64,000 bases of DNA from Candidatus Poribacteria bacterium (GCA_022826645.1 JAJDUM010000030.1:1-64000), one strand, 5' to 3'; positions 28,882-38,501 are shown, numbered from the stretch's first letter. Numbers and translations are program-made. The notes: generated by a model from the letters alone, not told the origin.

Positions 28882-29623
28882 AATCAGCATTCCCCCGCTG
28901 CCGGATGACCTCATACAGCAGGATACCCGCGGCAACCGACACGTTAAGTGATGGAACGTGTCCGAACATCGGGAGGTGGATCAATAGATCACATTTCTCC
29001 CTAACGAGACGACGAAGTCCCTCCGCCTCGTTACCGACGACGAGACAAATCGGTCCTGTCAAATCCCCTTGTGTGTAAGAGGTCGGTGCCGCCTGGTCCG
29101 CGCCGATCACCCAGATGCCAGCCTCCTTGAGGGTTTCAATTGTTCGGGCAAGATTAGTCACTTGAGTAATTGGGACATACTCAGAACTGCCCGCCGAGGC
29201 TTTGTGTGCAGCCGTTGTGATGCCAGCGGCTCGATCCTTTGGAAGGATGAGTCCATCGGCGTTGACGGCATCTGCCGTGCGGATAATTGCCCCGAGATTC
29301 CGGGGATCCTGCACTTGGTCCAGCATAATGAATAGCGGGGGGTGATCCGAGTTTTGCGTGCTTGTAATGAGGCTGGGGAGGTCGATATAGCTGGCAGGAC
29401 TAACAAGAGCGATAACCCCTTGATGAGGGACATCAGCTTCCATCGGATCTAACTCACGGCGTGGTGTGAAATCGCAGCGGATACCATTTTTCTCAGCGAG
29501 CGCGCGGATCTGTCGCAGGCGTGGGTGGTTATTTCCTTGCGCGATAAGAATCCGTTCAATCTCACGGTTGCCGCGGCGTAGGAGTTCCAGTACCGAGTTT
29601 CGACCAACAATTTTATCTTGCAT
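28880..29623 (-). CDS. rlmB: TrmH/SpoU family RNA 2'-O-methyltransferase (RlmB-like)
   Basis: IVGRNSVLELLRRGNREIERILIAQG, LDQVQDPRNLGAIIRTADA, LVVGNEAEGLRRLVREKCD, LNVSVAAGILLYEVIRQR. Confidence 0.9.
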   Translation of the reverse strand: MQDKIVGRNSVLELLRRGNREIERILIAQGNNHPRLRQIRALAEKNGIRCDFTPRRELDPMEADVPHQGVIALVSPASYIDLPSLITSTQNSDHPPLFIMLDQVQDPRNLGAIIRTADAVNADGLILPKDRAAGITTAAHKASAGSSEYVPITQVTNLARTIETLKEAGIWVIGADQAAPTSYTQGDLTGPICLVVGNEAEGLRRLVREKCDLLIHLPMFGHVPSLNVSVAAGILLYEVIRQRGNAD

Positions 29624-29716
29624 AGCACTGGCACTCCTACATCTGAATGGATGTCACTCACCGGAGGGTACGCGACTCTAGAAGAATAGAGAAAGCGTGG
29701 CGGGTGAGCTTTGCTG

Positions 29717-31396
29717 CTATCCGGTAACAGCACCTTCGGACGCAGATGATACGAGGCGGGCATATTTCGCCATTACGCCGCGGGTGTAACGCGGTACTGG
29801 AGGTGTCCAGTCCTCAAATCGCGTTTTAATCTCTTCATCCGAAAGTTCAACGTCAATCCGAAGTTTGTCGGCGTCAATCACGACGGTATCGCCATCACGC
29901 AATATAGCGATTGGTCCACCATGTGCCGCTTCCGGTGCAATGTGGCAAACCATAAAGCCGTGTGTGGCGCCAGAGAACCTACCATCTGTTAGGAGCGCGA
30001 CATCTTCGCCCAATCCGGCTCCGACGATGGCAGCGGTCACACCGAGCATCTCTCGCATACCAGGACCCCCAGCAGGACCTTCGTAGCGGATAACGACCAC
30101 GTCGCCCGGTTGAATGGTTCCATCCTTAATCGCTGCAAAAGTATCTTCCTCGCGTTCAAAGATACGCGCTGGACCTCTATGAAGGGTTCTATCATGGCCC
30201 GCTAACTTGATTACGCAGCCATCGGGTGCAAGATTACCTTTGAGAATTGCAAACCCGCCGGTCGGCTTAATTGGGTTCGATGCGGGGCGAACAACATCCT
30301 GCCCCTCTGTTTCGACCGCGCTCGCAACGGCTTCACCGATAGTCTGTCCCGTTACGGTAAGCTCGTCGGCGTGGAGGCGACCGGCTTCCATAAGACGTTT
30401 GGTGACAAGTTGAATACCACCCGCCTCATGTAGGTCTGCGGCGACATAACGTCCTCCGGGTCTGAGGTCTACAAGGATTGGTGTCTTTGATCGGATCTCC
30501 TCAAAGTCGTCGATTGTTAATGGGATATTGGCTTCGTGTGCAATCGCGAGTAGGTGGAGCACACCGTTCGTTGAACCGGCGGTGGTTGCCACCGAGGATA
30601 TCGCATTTTCGAGCGAACGGCGGGTAATGATCTGGCTGGGGCGGCGGTCCGCCGCTAACATCTCCATCACTAATTCACCCGCTTGGAATGCGACATCATC
30701 TTTGTTTTTATCTACTGCTGGAACGCTGCCGCTACCTATCGGTGCCATTCCGAGAATCTCAACGGCAGTCGCCATTGTGTTCGCTGTGTATTGACCTCCA
30801 CAAGCCCCCGGACCGGGGCACCCTTTACTAATGAGATCATCAAGTTCTTCCACAGTGATTTTACCTGCAGCGTGCACTCCTACCGCCTCAAAAACCTCCA
30901 TGATTGTTACATCTTCTCCCTGAAAACGGCCCGGCATAATTGATCCGCCGTAAAGTGTCAGCGAGGGGATATCTAAGCGAGCAAGTGCCATCACCGTTCC
31001 GGGAACGGTTTTGTCACATCCACAGAGCGTAACCACCGCATCGAACATATTGCCACGACAAACCAACTCAATAGAATCCGCAATGACCTCCCGACTGATG
31101 AGCGAGGTTTTCATTCCCTCGGTGCCCATAGTGATTCCGTCTGAAATGCTGACTGTATTAAATTCAAGCGGAGTGCCACCGGCTGCCCGGATGCCTTCCT
31201 TCACCTTTGCAGCAAGGCGACGGAGGTGGTAGTTGCAGGGACCAATCTCGATCCATGTATTAGCCACCCCCACGATTGGCTTATCCAAGTCTTCAGGTGT
31301 TAATCCATCATCGCCGAACATTAACATAGCGCGTGCTGCTGCTCGATCTGGACCATCAGTAATTGCGTGGCTTTGACGTTTAAGTTCGTTTCTCAT
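29717..31396 (-). CDS. ilvD: Dihydroxy-acid dehydratase
   Basis: [77 protein letters not shown]. Confidence 0.96.
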   Translation of the reverse strand: MRNELKRQSHAITDGPDRAAARAMLMFGDDGLTPEDLDKPIVGVANTWIEIGPCNYHLRRLAAKVKEGIRAAGGTPLEFNTVSISDGITMGTEGMKTSLISREVIADSIELVCRGNMFDAVVTLCGCDKTVPGTVMALARLDIPSLTLYGGSIMPGRFQGEDVTIMEVFEAVGVHAAGKITVEELDDLISKGCPGPGACGGQYTANTMATAVEILGMAPIGSGSVPAVDKNKDDVAFQAGELVMEMLAADRRPSQIITRRSLENAISSVATTAGSTNGVLHLLAIAHEANIPLTIDDFEEIRSKTPILVDLRPGGRYVAADLHEAGGIQLVTKRLMEAGRLHADELTVTGQTIGEAVASAVETEGQDVVRPASNPIKPTGGFAILKGNLAPDGCVIKLAGHDRTLHRGPARIFEREEDTFAAIKDGTIQPGDVVVIRYEGPAGGPGMREMLGVTAAIVGAGLGEDVALLTDGRFSGATHGFMVCHIAPEAAHGGPIAILRDGDTVVIDADKLRIDVELSDEEIKTRFEDWTPPVPRYTRGVMAKYARLVSSASEGAVTG

Positions 31397-31559
31397 ACTT
31401 CCTACATCTCCGATCCAATTATTTTCAAGGGACAACGACTGTCTTCCTGTGTTTGGTTCCCTACAACGTGAAACGTAAGAGAAGCTAGGCAGCTGGGCAC
31501 TGACCCGCTTTCTTGCTCGCTCGCCGCTTCATCACGCATCACGTTTCACGCTTCACGTC

Positions 31560-32027
31560 TCATATCCGTCTCACGCGAAACAGGGGTTGATCAAACTCAA
31601 CGGTTGTTGTATCTTCAACGAGGATTTCCAGTATCTCGCAGGGGAAATCCGGCTTGACTTCGTTGAAAATTTTCATCGCTTCAATCAAGCACAAAGTATC
31701 GTCTTCTGATACAACACTTCCAACTTCCACGTAAGCCGCAGCCTCCGGCGATTGTGATGCATAAAACAGTCCCACCATCGGCGAGCGTATCAGCTCTCCG
31801 ACCTCTGGCGTCAGTTGTACTGCGGGAGGCTCCGCTTGGTCCGCGCTTGGCAAGGGCACTGTGTCGCTCGGCTGCGAAAACGCAACAGGTACGGGTTCGC
31901 TGCCTCGCCGGACCTTTAAGGTAATACCATCCTCACGCAGAAGGACCTCCGTCAAATCTCGCTCTTCCATGATGTCGGAGACTTGTTGCAGAAGCTCTGT
32001 GGCGGATGGCGATTTCTCTCTTGGCAT
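31560..32027 (-). CDS. accB: Acetyl-CoA carboxylase biotin carboxyl carrier protein
   Basis: C-terminal biotinyl motif LIEAMKIFNEV; IRSPMVGLFYASQSPEAAAYVEVGSVV. Confidence 0.93.
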   Translation of the reverse strand: MPREKSPSATELLQQVSDIMEERDLTEVLLREDGITLKVRRGSEPVPVAFSQPSDTVPLPSADQAEPPAVQLTPEVGELIRSPMVGLFYASQSPEAAAYVEVGSVVSEDDTLCLIEAMKIFNEVKPDFPCEILEILVEDTTTVEFDQPLFRVRRI

Positions 32028-32030
32028 TGA

Positions 32031-32591
32031 TTAAACCCTCTCTACGTATGTTCCTGTGCGGGTATCAACCTTGATTGTCGTACCGTTTTCGACAAATAAG
32101 GGCACTTGGACCACCCCACCGGTTTCTAACGTGGCTGGCTTTGACCCACCACTGGCGGTATCGCCGCGTAAACCGGGGTCTGTTTCAACAATTTTAAGTT
32201 CCACGAACGTCGGTAATTCGATCGTTATTGGGATATTCTCGTCAACTTTGACTCGGATCGTCTCTCCTTCTTTGAGAAACTTGAGCCCGTCGTTCAGGAG
32301 GTTCTCTGATAATTGATGTTGTTCAAAAGTCTCGTTGTCCATAAAGTATAATAACATTCCATCACTATACATATATTGCATATCACGTTCTTCGAGACGA
32401 ACGGTTTCGATTGTGTCTTTTGAGCGGAATGTCCGATCGATAACTGCTCCATCGGTTACCCGCTTGAGTTTAGTGCGGGCAAACGCGCCCCCTTTGCCAG
32501 GCTTAACGTGTTGACAATCAGTAATAGTATACATAACGTTGTCGAGACGGATCACCAAACCGTTTCGCAAGTCGTTGAGTGATGCCATAAA
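32031..32591 (-). CDS. efp: Translation elongation factor P
   Basis: MASLNDLRNGLVIRLDNVMYTITDCQHVKPGKGGAFARTKLKRVTDGAVIDRTFRSKDTI. Confidence 0.95.
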   Translation of the reverse strand, partial: FMASLNDLRNGLVIRLDNVMYTITDCQHVKPGKGGAFARTKLKRVTDGAVIDRTFRSKDTIETVRLEERDMQYMYSDGMLLYFMDNETFEQHQLSENLLNDGLKFLKEGETIRVKVDENIPITIELPTFVELKIVETDPGLRGDTASGGSKPATLETGGVVQVPLFVENGTTIKVDTRTGTYVERV

Positions 32592-32661
32592 ATTCTCCTT
32601 TTCCACTTTTCAAAAAAATACGTTTTCAACCTTTTCTCTTTCCTGTTGTTCTATAAACCCA

Positions 32662-33102
32662 TCAGTCTGACGTCTGCAAAATCTGAATCATCGCGTCCAA
32701 CGCTAAGTCATAGCCGTGTGCTCCAAATCCACAAATCACTCCGACAGCAATCGGGGAAATGTAAGAATGCTGGCGAAAGGATTCGCGGGTGTGTACGTTG
32801 GAGAGGTGGATCTCAATAACGGGGAGGTTCACAGCGGATAGGGCATCCCGTATTGCAACACTTGTATGCGTGTAAGCCGCGGGGTTGATAATGACGCCAT
32901 CCGCCCAATCAATATTATCCCCAATAAAAGAAGCAATTGCACCCTCGGAATTATCCTGAAAGGTCTTGAGATCAACGCTGCGCTGTGAAGCGATTTCGCG
33001 TAGGTGTGAATTGATGTCCTCCAACGTCTGACTGCCATAAATTTCAGGTTGCCGTCTTCCCAAGAGTTGGAGATTCGGACCGTGAATCAATAAAATGTTC
33101 AT
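32662..33102 (-). CDS. aroQ: 3-dehydroquinate dehydratase, type II
   Basis: MNILLIHGPNLQLLGRRQPEIYGSQTLEDI, IINPAAYTHTSVAIRDAL, EIHLSNVHTRESFRQHSYIS. Confidence 0.96.
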   Translation of the reverse strand: MNILLIHGPNLQLLGRRQPEIYGSQTLEDINSHLREIASQRSVDLKTFQDNSEGAIASFIGDNIDWADGVIINPAAYTHTSVAIRDALSAVNLPVIEIHLSNVHTRESFRQHSYISPIAVGVICGFGAHGYDLALDAMIQILQTSD

Positions 33103-33127
33103 ATCATTAATTCTTCTTTACATCCGC

Positions 33128-33682
33128 TCACCCCGAATAGAGGTTCTGCTGGAATATGTCTATAATTTTATCCGTAACCACTTTAATTGATAATCCTGTC
33201 GTTGGGATCTCATAGTCCGCGCGAGCGTAAAAAGGGCAACGTTCTATAAGCATCTGCTCAATTTTCCTTAATGGATCGGGGGCTTGCAGCAACGGGCGGT
33301 GAGTTTCACTCCCGATGCGCCGTTGAATCTCCTCGGGTACCGCTGTCAAACAGAAAACAACGCCATTGCCCTTGAGCATCTCCAGATTTGATTCTCGCAG
33401 GACAACCCCGCCGCCCGTGGAGATTACGTGGTTCTCTAAATTGGCTGCCTTGCGAACCGCTGCGCTCTCTAAATCCCTGAAGTGCGTTTCTCCATACCGA
33501 GCAAAGATGTCGGGAATATCCATTCCGCTGTCTTCCACGACTATATCGTCCGTGTCAATCATCGACATCTGAAGACGTGCAGCGAGCTTTTTCCCCACTG
33601 AGGTCTTGCCTGTTCCCATAAAACCAACCAAGACAATATTTCGCACGGATTCTCCCCGCCCCGTAGAGGTATTAGTATACAC
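33128..33682 (-). CDS. aroK: Shikimate kinase
   Basis: NIVLVGFMGTGKTSVGKKLAARL, MIDTDDIV, FRDLESAAVRKAA, VISTGGGVVLRESN. Confidence 0.95.
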   Translation of the reverse strand: MYTNTSTGRGESVRNIVLVGFMGTGKTSVGKKLAARLQMSMIDTDDIVVEDSGMDIPDIFARYGETHFRDLESAAVRKAANLENHVISTGGGVVLRESNLEMLKGNGVVFCLTAVPEEIQRRIGSETHRPLLQAPDPLRKIEQMLIERCPFYARADYEIPTTGLSIKVVTDKIIDIFQQNLYSG

Positions 33683-33786
33683 CTGTTGCTAGCAGTTGTA
33701 AAGCAATTCTTTAGTCGATATGACAAGCTATATCGGTGTTAATGAGATGGGCAATTCGACTTTAGGATTGCCATCTTTTGTACAGA

Positions 33787-34803
33787 TCACCTCGACTGAA
33801 AGAAGTCCGCAAGATCTTTGCCGTGTGTCCTCGCATTGACCTCTTTATCGAGTTTGATAATCTGTCCATCTTTGCCGATGACAACCGTTATGCGACTGCT
33901 CAAACCATCTGGTTGGTCCGTTGCACCGAAGAGCAAACTGATGTGTCGTCCTGTGTCTACAAGTAATGGAAAGTTCAGGTTGTTCTCTTCAGCAAACTGT
34001 TTGTGAGATGCTGCATCCTGTACACTCACTGCAAAAACTTGTGTGTCATGTTCGGCGAAGGTACTCGACTCATCCCGGAGCGAGCAAACTTCTGCCGTTC
34101 AGCCGCCGGTGAAATCTTTGGGATAAAATGCTATTACAACGTTCTTTTTCCCTCTGAAACTGCTGAGCTGATACGTTTCGCCATTCTCATCTGAGGCAAT
34201 CATATCTGGCGCAGGCCGCCCAACCTCAATAGGTCCCGGAACACTTTCCTCTATTAGCTCAACAAGGTCTACTCCGTGCGTCTGCGTGTTCACATCTCGA
34301 TCAATCGCGCGGATGTATCCCGCCTTGTCAATAACGAAGGTTGATCGGTTAGAAGCCTGAAACCTTTCCATAATCCCGCTGTAGGTTTTACTAACTGCGA
34401 ACTCCGTGTCGGCAAGCAGAGGAAACCCAAACTTCTCCTCCTCTTGAAATTTTCTGTGGGAGGCTTCATCATCGACACTAACCCCCAAAACAACTGTATC
34501 TGTTGCCTGAATTTGGCTCAACTCATCCCGGAGCGAGCGGAGTTCTGTCGTTCAGCCACCGGTGAAGTCTTTGGGATAAAATGCCAAAGCGACATTCTTC
34601 TTCCCCAAATAATCGCGTAGGTTGTGAGCGACGCCATCTCCGTCATTGAGTGTAAAATCTGGTGCCGGCATGCCAACTTTCAGGTCTTTGAATGTTGCCA
34701 TCTGTGTCTCCTTCGCGCTAATGGCGCTGGTAATTATGAATGTAGAGATTGTTATGATACAGAACATTAAAATACGTGACATTATGTCCCTCCAGCCCGG
34801 CAT
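33787..34803 (-). CDS. Candidate exported tandem-domain peroxiredoxin with two selenocysteines (TGA at 34552-34554 and 34099-34101)
   Basis: ORFs 34552..34803, 34099..34521 and 33787..34029 are in one frame. Reading TGA as U gives two PrxQ/BCP-like domains: ..FYPKDFTGGUTTELRSLRDE.. and ..FYPKDFTGGUTAEVCSLRDE... N-terminus has a signal-peptide-like MSRILMFCIITISTFIITSAISA. Confidence 0.85.
34062..34086 (-). promoter_or_regulatory. SECIS-like hairpin downstream of second TGA
   Basis: RNA UGCUCG-CUC-[CGGGAU]-GAG-U-CGAGUA: 9 bp (one G-U), single bulged U, 6-nt loop; starts 12 nt after UGA, apical loop 21 nt after UGA. Confidence 0.6.
34516..34538 (-). promoter_or_regulatory. SECIS-like hairpin downstream of first TGA
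   Basis: RNA GCUCG-CUC-[CGGGAU]-GAG-U-UGAGC: 8 bp (one G-U), single bulged U, same loop; starts 13 nt after UGA, apical loop 21 nt after UGA. Confidence 0.6.
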
Positions 34804-34837
34804 TCAATTACGCTCGAAAACCGAGTTGCTGCTACGC

Positions 34838-36103
34838 TCATAGTGTCTTCAAAGTGTCGAAAAAACTTGGGAAGGTTTTGCTCACGCAACCGGGATCCTT
34901 GATCCGGATCCCCGGCACTCTTAAACCGATTAACGAAAAACCCATCGCAACCCGATGGTCTTGGTATGTTTCAATTTCCGTGGGCGTAACTTGAGCGGGT
35001 GAAATCTCAACGCCGTCTTGACGCTCAACGACGGGAACACCAAGCTTGCGAAGTTCTGTCGCCATGGCGTGGATGCGATCTGTTTCTTGGTGGCGCGTAT
35101 GCTCGATGTTCCGAATCGTCACTGGACTCTCTGCGAAAGGGGCGAGGGCCGCGAGGGTCAACGATGTGTCAGATATCGCTTTCATATCAAGATCAATCCC
35201 TTTGAGCCGATCCGGTCCGATGACTTCGATATCATTGCCACACTGTTTCACTTGGCAGCCCATCTGTTCTAATACATTGACAAATTGGACATCGCCTTGT
35301 GCGGAATCCGTGCTCAGATTGGTCACTCGGACGCGACCGCCAGTGATTGCAGCAGCAGCGAAGAAATAGGAGGCTCCAGAAGCATCTGGCTCAACCGCAT
35401 ATTCGCGGGCTTGGTAACGCTGCCCACCTTGAATATGAAAGGATTTATAATTGTGGTGAGTGACCTCTACGCCGAATGCCCTCATCACGGAGATGGTAAG
35501 GTCGATGTAAGGGGTCTTCATCTCTCCCACAACTTCTATCGCTATCCCCTTTTCGGCATAGGGGGCAACAAGCATCAGCGAGGTCAGGAATTGACTGCTT
35601 TTGCTGGCGTCAAGTCGAGTTTCCCCACCCTTGAGTCCGTTTGCTCGAATAACTAACGGCAAAAAATTGTTGTCAAATTTTGAGCGAACATCAACATCAA
35701 GCTGCTTGAGCGCGTCAAGCAGATCCGAAATGGGACGACTCCGGCGCATCGGTGCATCGCCGTCGATGATGAACTCGCCGTTACCGAGCGCGAGATAACT
35801 GACGAGCGGACGTGCTGCCGTACCGGCATTGCCGATATAAAGTTCCGCGTGGTCAACCGGGATCTGCCCACCGTTTCCAACTACTTCAAACGTACATCCT
35901 TCCTCATCCGCTTCAATCTCAACGCCAAGTTTCCGCAACGCCTCGCACATATAGTGGGTGTCATCGCTGAAAAGGGCACCTGTCAACCGAGAACGTCCTT
36001 CAGCAAGCGCGGCAACAAGCAATGCCCGATTTGTATAGCTTTTTGAACCGGGCACTGTGACCGTGGTGTTGACCGCTTTCTGGATAGGTTGGATTTCGAT
36101 CAT
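34838..36103 (-). CDS. aroA: 3-phosphoshikimate 1-carboxyvinyltransferase
   Basis: VPGSKSYTNRALLVAALAEGRSRL, YIGNAGTAARPL, DGDAPMRRSRPI, HTRHQETDRIHAMATEL, YQDHRVAMGFSL. Confidence 0.95.
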   Translation of the reverse strand: MIEIQPIQKAVNTTVTVPGSKSYTNRALLVAALAEGRSRLTGALFSDDTHYMCEALRKLGVEIEADEEGCTFEVVGNGGQIPVDHAELYIGNAGTAARPLVSYLALGNGEFIIDGDAPMRRSRPISDLLDALKQLDVDVRSKFDNNFLPLVIRANGLKGGETRLDASKSSQFLTSLMLVAPYAEKGIAIEVVGEMKTPYIDLTISVMRAFGVEVTHHNYKSFHIQGGQRYQAREYAVEPDASGASYFFAAAAITGGRVRVTNLSTDSAQGDVQFVNVLEQMGCQVKQCGNDIEVIGPDRLKGIDLDMKAISDTSLTLAALAPFAESPVTIRNIEHTRHQETDRIHAMATELRKLGVPVVERQDGVEISPAQVTPTEIETYQDHRVAMGFSLIGLRVPGIRIKDPGCVSKTFPSFFDTLKTL

Positions 36104-36137
36104 TGAGAAATTCCCTGTTTTTCGACTTATAGTGAAC

Positions 36138-36224
36138 AGGACTTACGCAGCTAGCCGTAGGCGGGGCATCTTGCCCCGCCCTTAACGCTTTCATCGTGAT
36201 TACACTCTGTTTTTACATGAGCCA
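36138..36224. repeat. Chimeric repeat: family D left end + GTAGGCGGGGC hairpin + family B right end
   Basis: AGGACTTACGCAG...GTAGGCGGGGCATCTTGCCCCGCC...ACACTCTGTTTTTACATGAGCC. Confidence 0.55.
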
Positions 36225-36300
36225 AAATATAGTAAACACGAGAAATAAGGAAACATTTATCAAAGTCCCCCTGATAAGGGGGATTTAGGGGGTTAGGAGA

Positions 36301-36427
36301 TTTATGGTGACTTCTAAAAATAATAGACACCTTCGCCCCGGTAGGTGCGGTTTCTCCCGACAGGTCGGGATCCCGATTTATCGGGAGAAACCGGTTTGGA
36401 GTGCCTCATAATTCTAAGATCCACTAT
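36301..36427. repeat. Inverted-repeat element family C, copy 2 (with nested CCCGATTTATCGGG palindrome)
   Basis: GGTGACTTCTAAAAATAATAGACACC...GGAGTGCCTCATAATTCTAAGATCCACTATA. Confidence 0.65.
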
Positions 36428-37322
36428 AAATGAGCCCGTGTTCGACGAGTAAATCCCGTAATTCACCTCTCGCTGCATCGTCCACCGGGAGAAGGGGGCT
36501 GGCAGTATGGTGGCTGCAGACACCAAGGAGTTCCATACAGGCTTTCAGACAACTAATTGCTGCGCCGTAGCCGTAGAGTTTGCTCAGTTCGAGGATCTGT
36601 TTCTGCAAGCGATGGACCTCATCAATCTGGCGCGCCTTCGCTGCATCATACAGCTGCACAGAGGTTTTCGGATCGACGTTAGAGATTGAAATAACGGCAC
36701 CCGCTGCCCCAAACAAGATCGCAGCACCCGCCAACGTATAGGAGCCGAGCATAATCGAGAAATCCTCGTTGTCGCCGAGGTAAGCAAGCATTTTGAGGTA
36801 GTTTGTCCAATCCCCTGAGCTATCCTTGATCCCGACGATATTCTCCACACCCTCTGCTAAATCGCGAACGACCTCCGGTGGGATCGCGGTCTTCACCATC
36901 ACCGGGATGTTGTAGATAACCACCGGTAGATCGGTGCTTTGGGCGATAGTCTTATAGAAATCGACAATATCAGCATCGCCGGTTGACGGATAGTAGTAGG
37001 GCGGGGTTGCTGCAACGGCATCGATCTTAAATTCCTGTGCGATCTCAATATTCTGGACAACCCGTTGGGTACTTGAATCCATCACGCCGCAAATAATCGG
37101 AACACGCCCACCAACCGTGTTAGCAGCAATTTCGACTGCACGTTGTCGCTCCGCATTTGTCAGTGTCGTGAACTCCCCCGAAGTGCCAAGCAGGTAGATG
37201 CCGTGCACACCGTTATCAATTAAACGGTTAAGATGCTTCACAAACCCCAATTCATCAATCCGTTCTTTCTCATCCAAAGGTGTGATCGTTGGTGTTAGAA
37301 TACCTTCAAATCGTCCCTTCAT
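36414..37322 (-). CDS. Dihydrodipicolinate synthase family protein
   Basis: MKGRFEGILTPTITPLDEKERIDELGFVKHLNRLIDNGVHGIYLLGTSGEF, YYYPSTGD, YNIPVMVKTAIPPEV, GIKDSSGDW. C-terminal LIYSGS* lies within the family C end. Confidence 0.92.
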   Translation of the reverse strand: MKGRFEGILTPTITPLDEKERIDELGFVKHLNRLIDNGVHGIYLLGTSGEFTTLTNAERQRAVEIAANTVGGRVPIICGVMDSSTQRVVQNIEIAQEFKIDAVAATPPYYYPSTGDADIVDFYKTIAQSTDLPVVIYNIPVMVKTAIPPEVVRDLAEGVENIVGIKDSSGDWTNYLKMLAYLGDNEDFSIMLGSYTLAGAAILFGAAGAVISISNVDPKTSVQLYDAAKARQIDEVHRLQKQILELSKLYGYGAAISCLKACMELLGVCSHHTASPLLPVDDAARGELRDLLVEHGLIYSGS

Positions 37323-37351
37323 ACTGTTTTTCTCCTTGATAGACGGCTGTA

Positions 37352-38290
37352 TCAATGGTACTTCTTAAGCGGTTTAAGTGCCTCCTGTACCTCTGCTGAA
37401 ATTTCGGCGGGAACTCGCGGGTTAAAGGGACCTCCTGTGCCGCCCACAATATCACTGAAGCCGCTGAGATTCATCGCTTCTATTACAGCGGAATAGTTAT
37501 AGAGGCGTTCATTCACGAAACGAATCTCTTCAAGGGCGAAGATGTCCGCTTCAATTTGCCGGGAGGTCTCGTAATCACCACGACGTTGGGCGTTGTTAAT
37601 CTCGTCGGAGGCGCGCGCGCATAAGACAGCGATTCCTGACGTATGCCCTTTCGTGCCGAGTTCCGCAGGGCGTGTGCATCTATCACCGATCCCCCAGACC
37701 ACAAGACCACTGTCCCCCACACCATCAATGATTGACTCTACATCTTCTACACCTGTCCCAATCTTAACGCCGATGAAGTGAGGCGAGTCCTTGACCAGAC
37801 GGACCATTGCGTCAAGTTCACGTTTCTGGCGGAAGTAGTAGAGGAATCGTGCGCCGCAAGATTCGCCATACTTTTCGCCAAACTTCATGTACTGTTCATA
37901 TACGCCTTCGGGGTTTGAGATTCCTGTTAAAGGCATTATCAGATATACGTCCGGTGGGCGCTGCAAGTTGGATTGTGCCTCGATGAGTTTCCCGGCGTCT
38001 CCGATTGGGTTCGGTACGATACCTGACATCAGGACGCCATCACCCGCCATTTCACGACCAGTGGCATCCATCACACGGGTCTGATCCTCCAAACTGACGT
38101 GATGAACGAGGCTCGTCCCGGCAATTGCAATCACGCGCTTCCGGTCGCCTTCGAGATAGTTGTTCTCCATCAGATAGTTGATATTTTTTGCGTGCCCTGC
38201 ATAGTCAATTTCGTCATCTTTGAAGGGGATGATTGGAATTGCTGTCACAGAATCTAAAGCATCTAAAAGGGTCGGCGTGTCAATAGACAT
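37352..38290 (-). CDS. Dihydrodipicolinate synthase family protein (divergent)
   Basis: VTAIPIIPFKDDEIDYAGHAKNINYLMENN, AIAGTSLVHHVSLEDQ, ARFLYYFRQKRELD, GVKIGTG. Confidence 0.8.
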   Translation of the reverse strand: MSIDTPTLLDALDSVTAIPIIPFKDDEIDYAGHAKNINYLMENNYLEGDRKRVIAIAGTSLVHHVSLEDQTRVMDATGREMAGDGVLMSGIVPNPIGDAGKLIEAQSNLQRPPDVYLIMPLTGISNPEGVYEQYMKFGEKYGESCGARFLYYFRQKRELDAMVRLVKDSPHFIGVKIGTGVEDVESIIDGVGDSGLVVWGIGDRCTRPAELGTKGHTSGIAVLCARASDEINNAQRRGDYETSRQIEADIFALEEIRFVNERLYNYSAVIEAMNLSGFSDIVGGTGGPFNPRVPAEISAEVQEALKPLKKYH

Positions 38291-38352
38291 AAATGTTCTC
38301 CCGTTAATCTAAATTCGCAGTGGTACCTTCCGGCTTACAAACAATTTTATTC

Positions 38353-38413
38353 AGGACTTACGCAGCCAGCCGTAGGCGGGGCATCTTGCCCCGTCCTGAA
38401 ATGCGTAAGTCCT
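38353..38413. repeat. Inverted-repeat element family D, copy 1
   Basis: AGGACTTACGCA...TGCGTAAGTCCT flanking GTAGGCGGGGCATCTTGCCCCG. Confidence 0.7.
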
Positions 38414-38472
38414 ATTATTGATAAATTAAGTTTAGCAGAATTTTCCTGTGATGTCAATGGTCAACATTTTCC

Positions 38473-38501
38473 TTGCAGAAATGGCGCAATTGTGCTACAC
38501 T
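38473..38501 (+). promoter_or_regulatory. Sigma-70-like promoter of the pyr leader
   Basis: TTGCAG (38473-38478), 17-nt spacer, TACACT (38496-38501). Confidence 0.6.

Noticed and set aside
33787-34803. Explaining the split peroxiredoxin by an alternative genetic code (TGA = Trp/Gly)
   Set aside because: TGA serves as the terminal stop of many intact genes here (for example pyrR, pyrC, carB), and both in-frame TGAs sit at the catalytic Cys position only.
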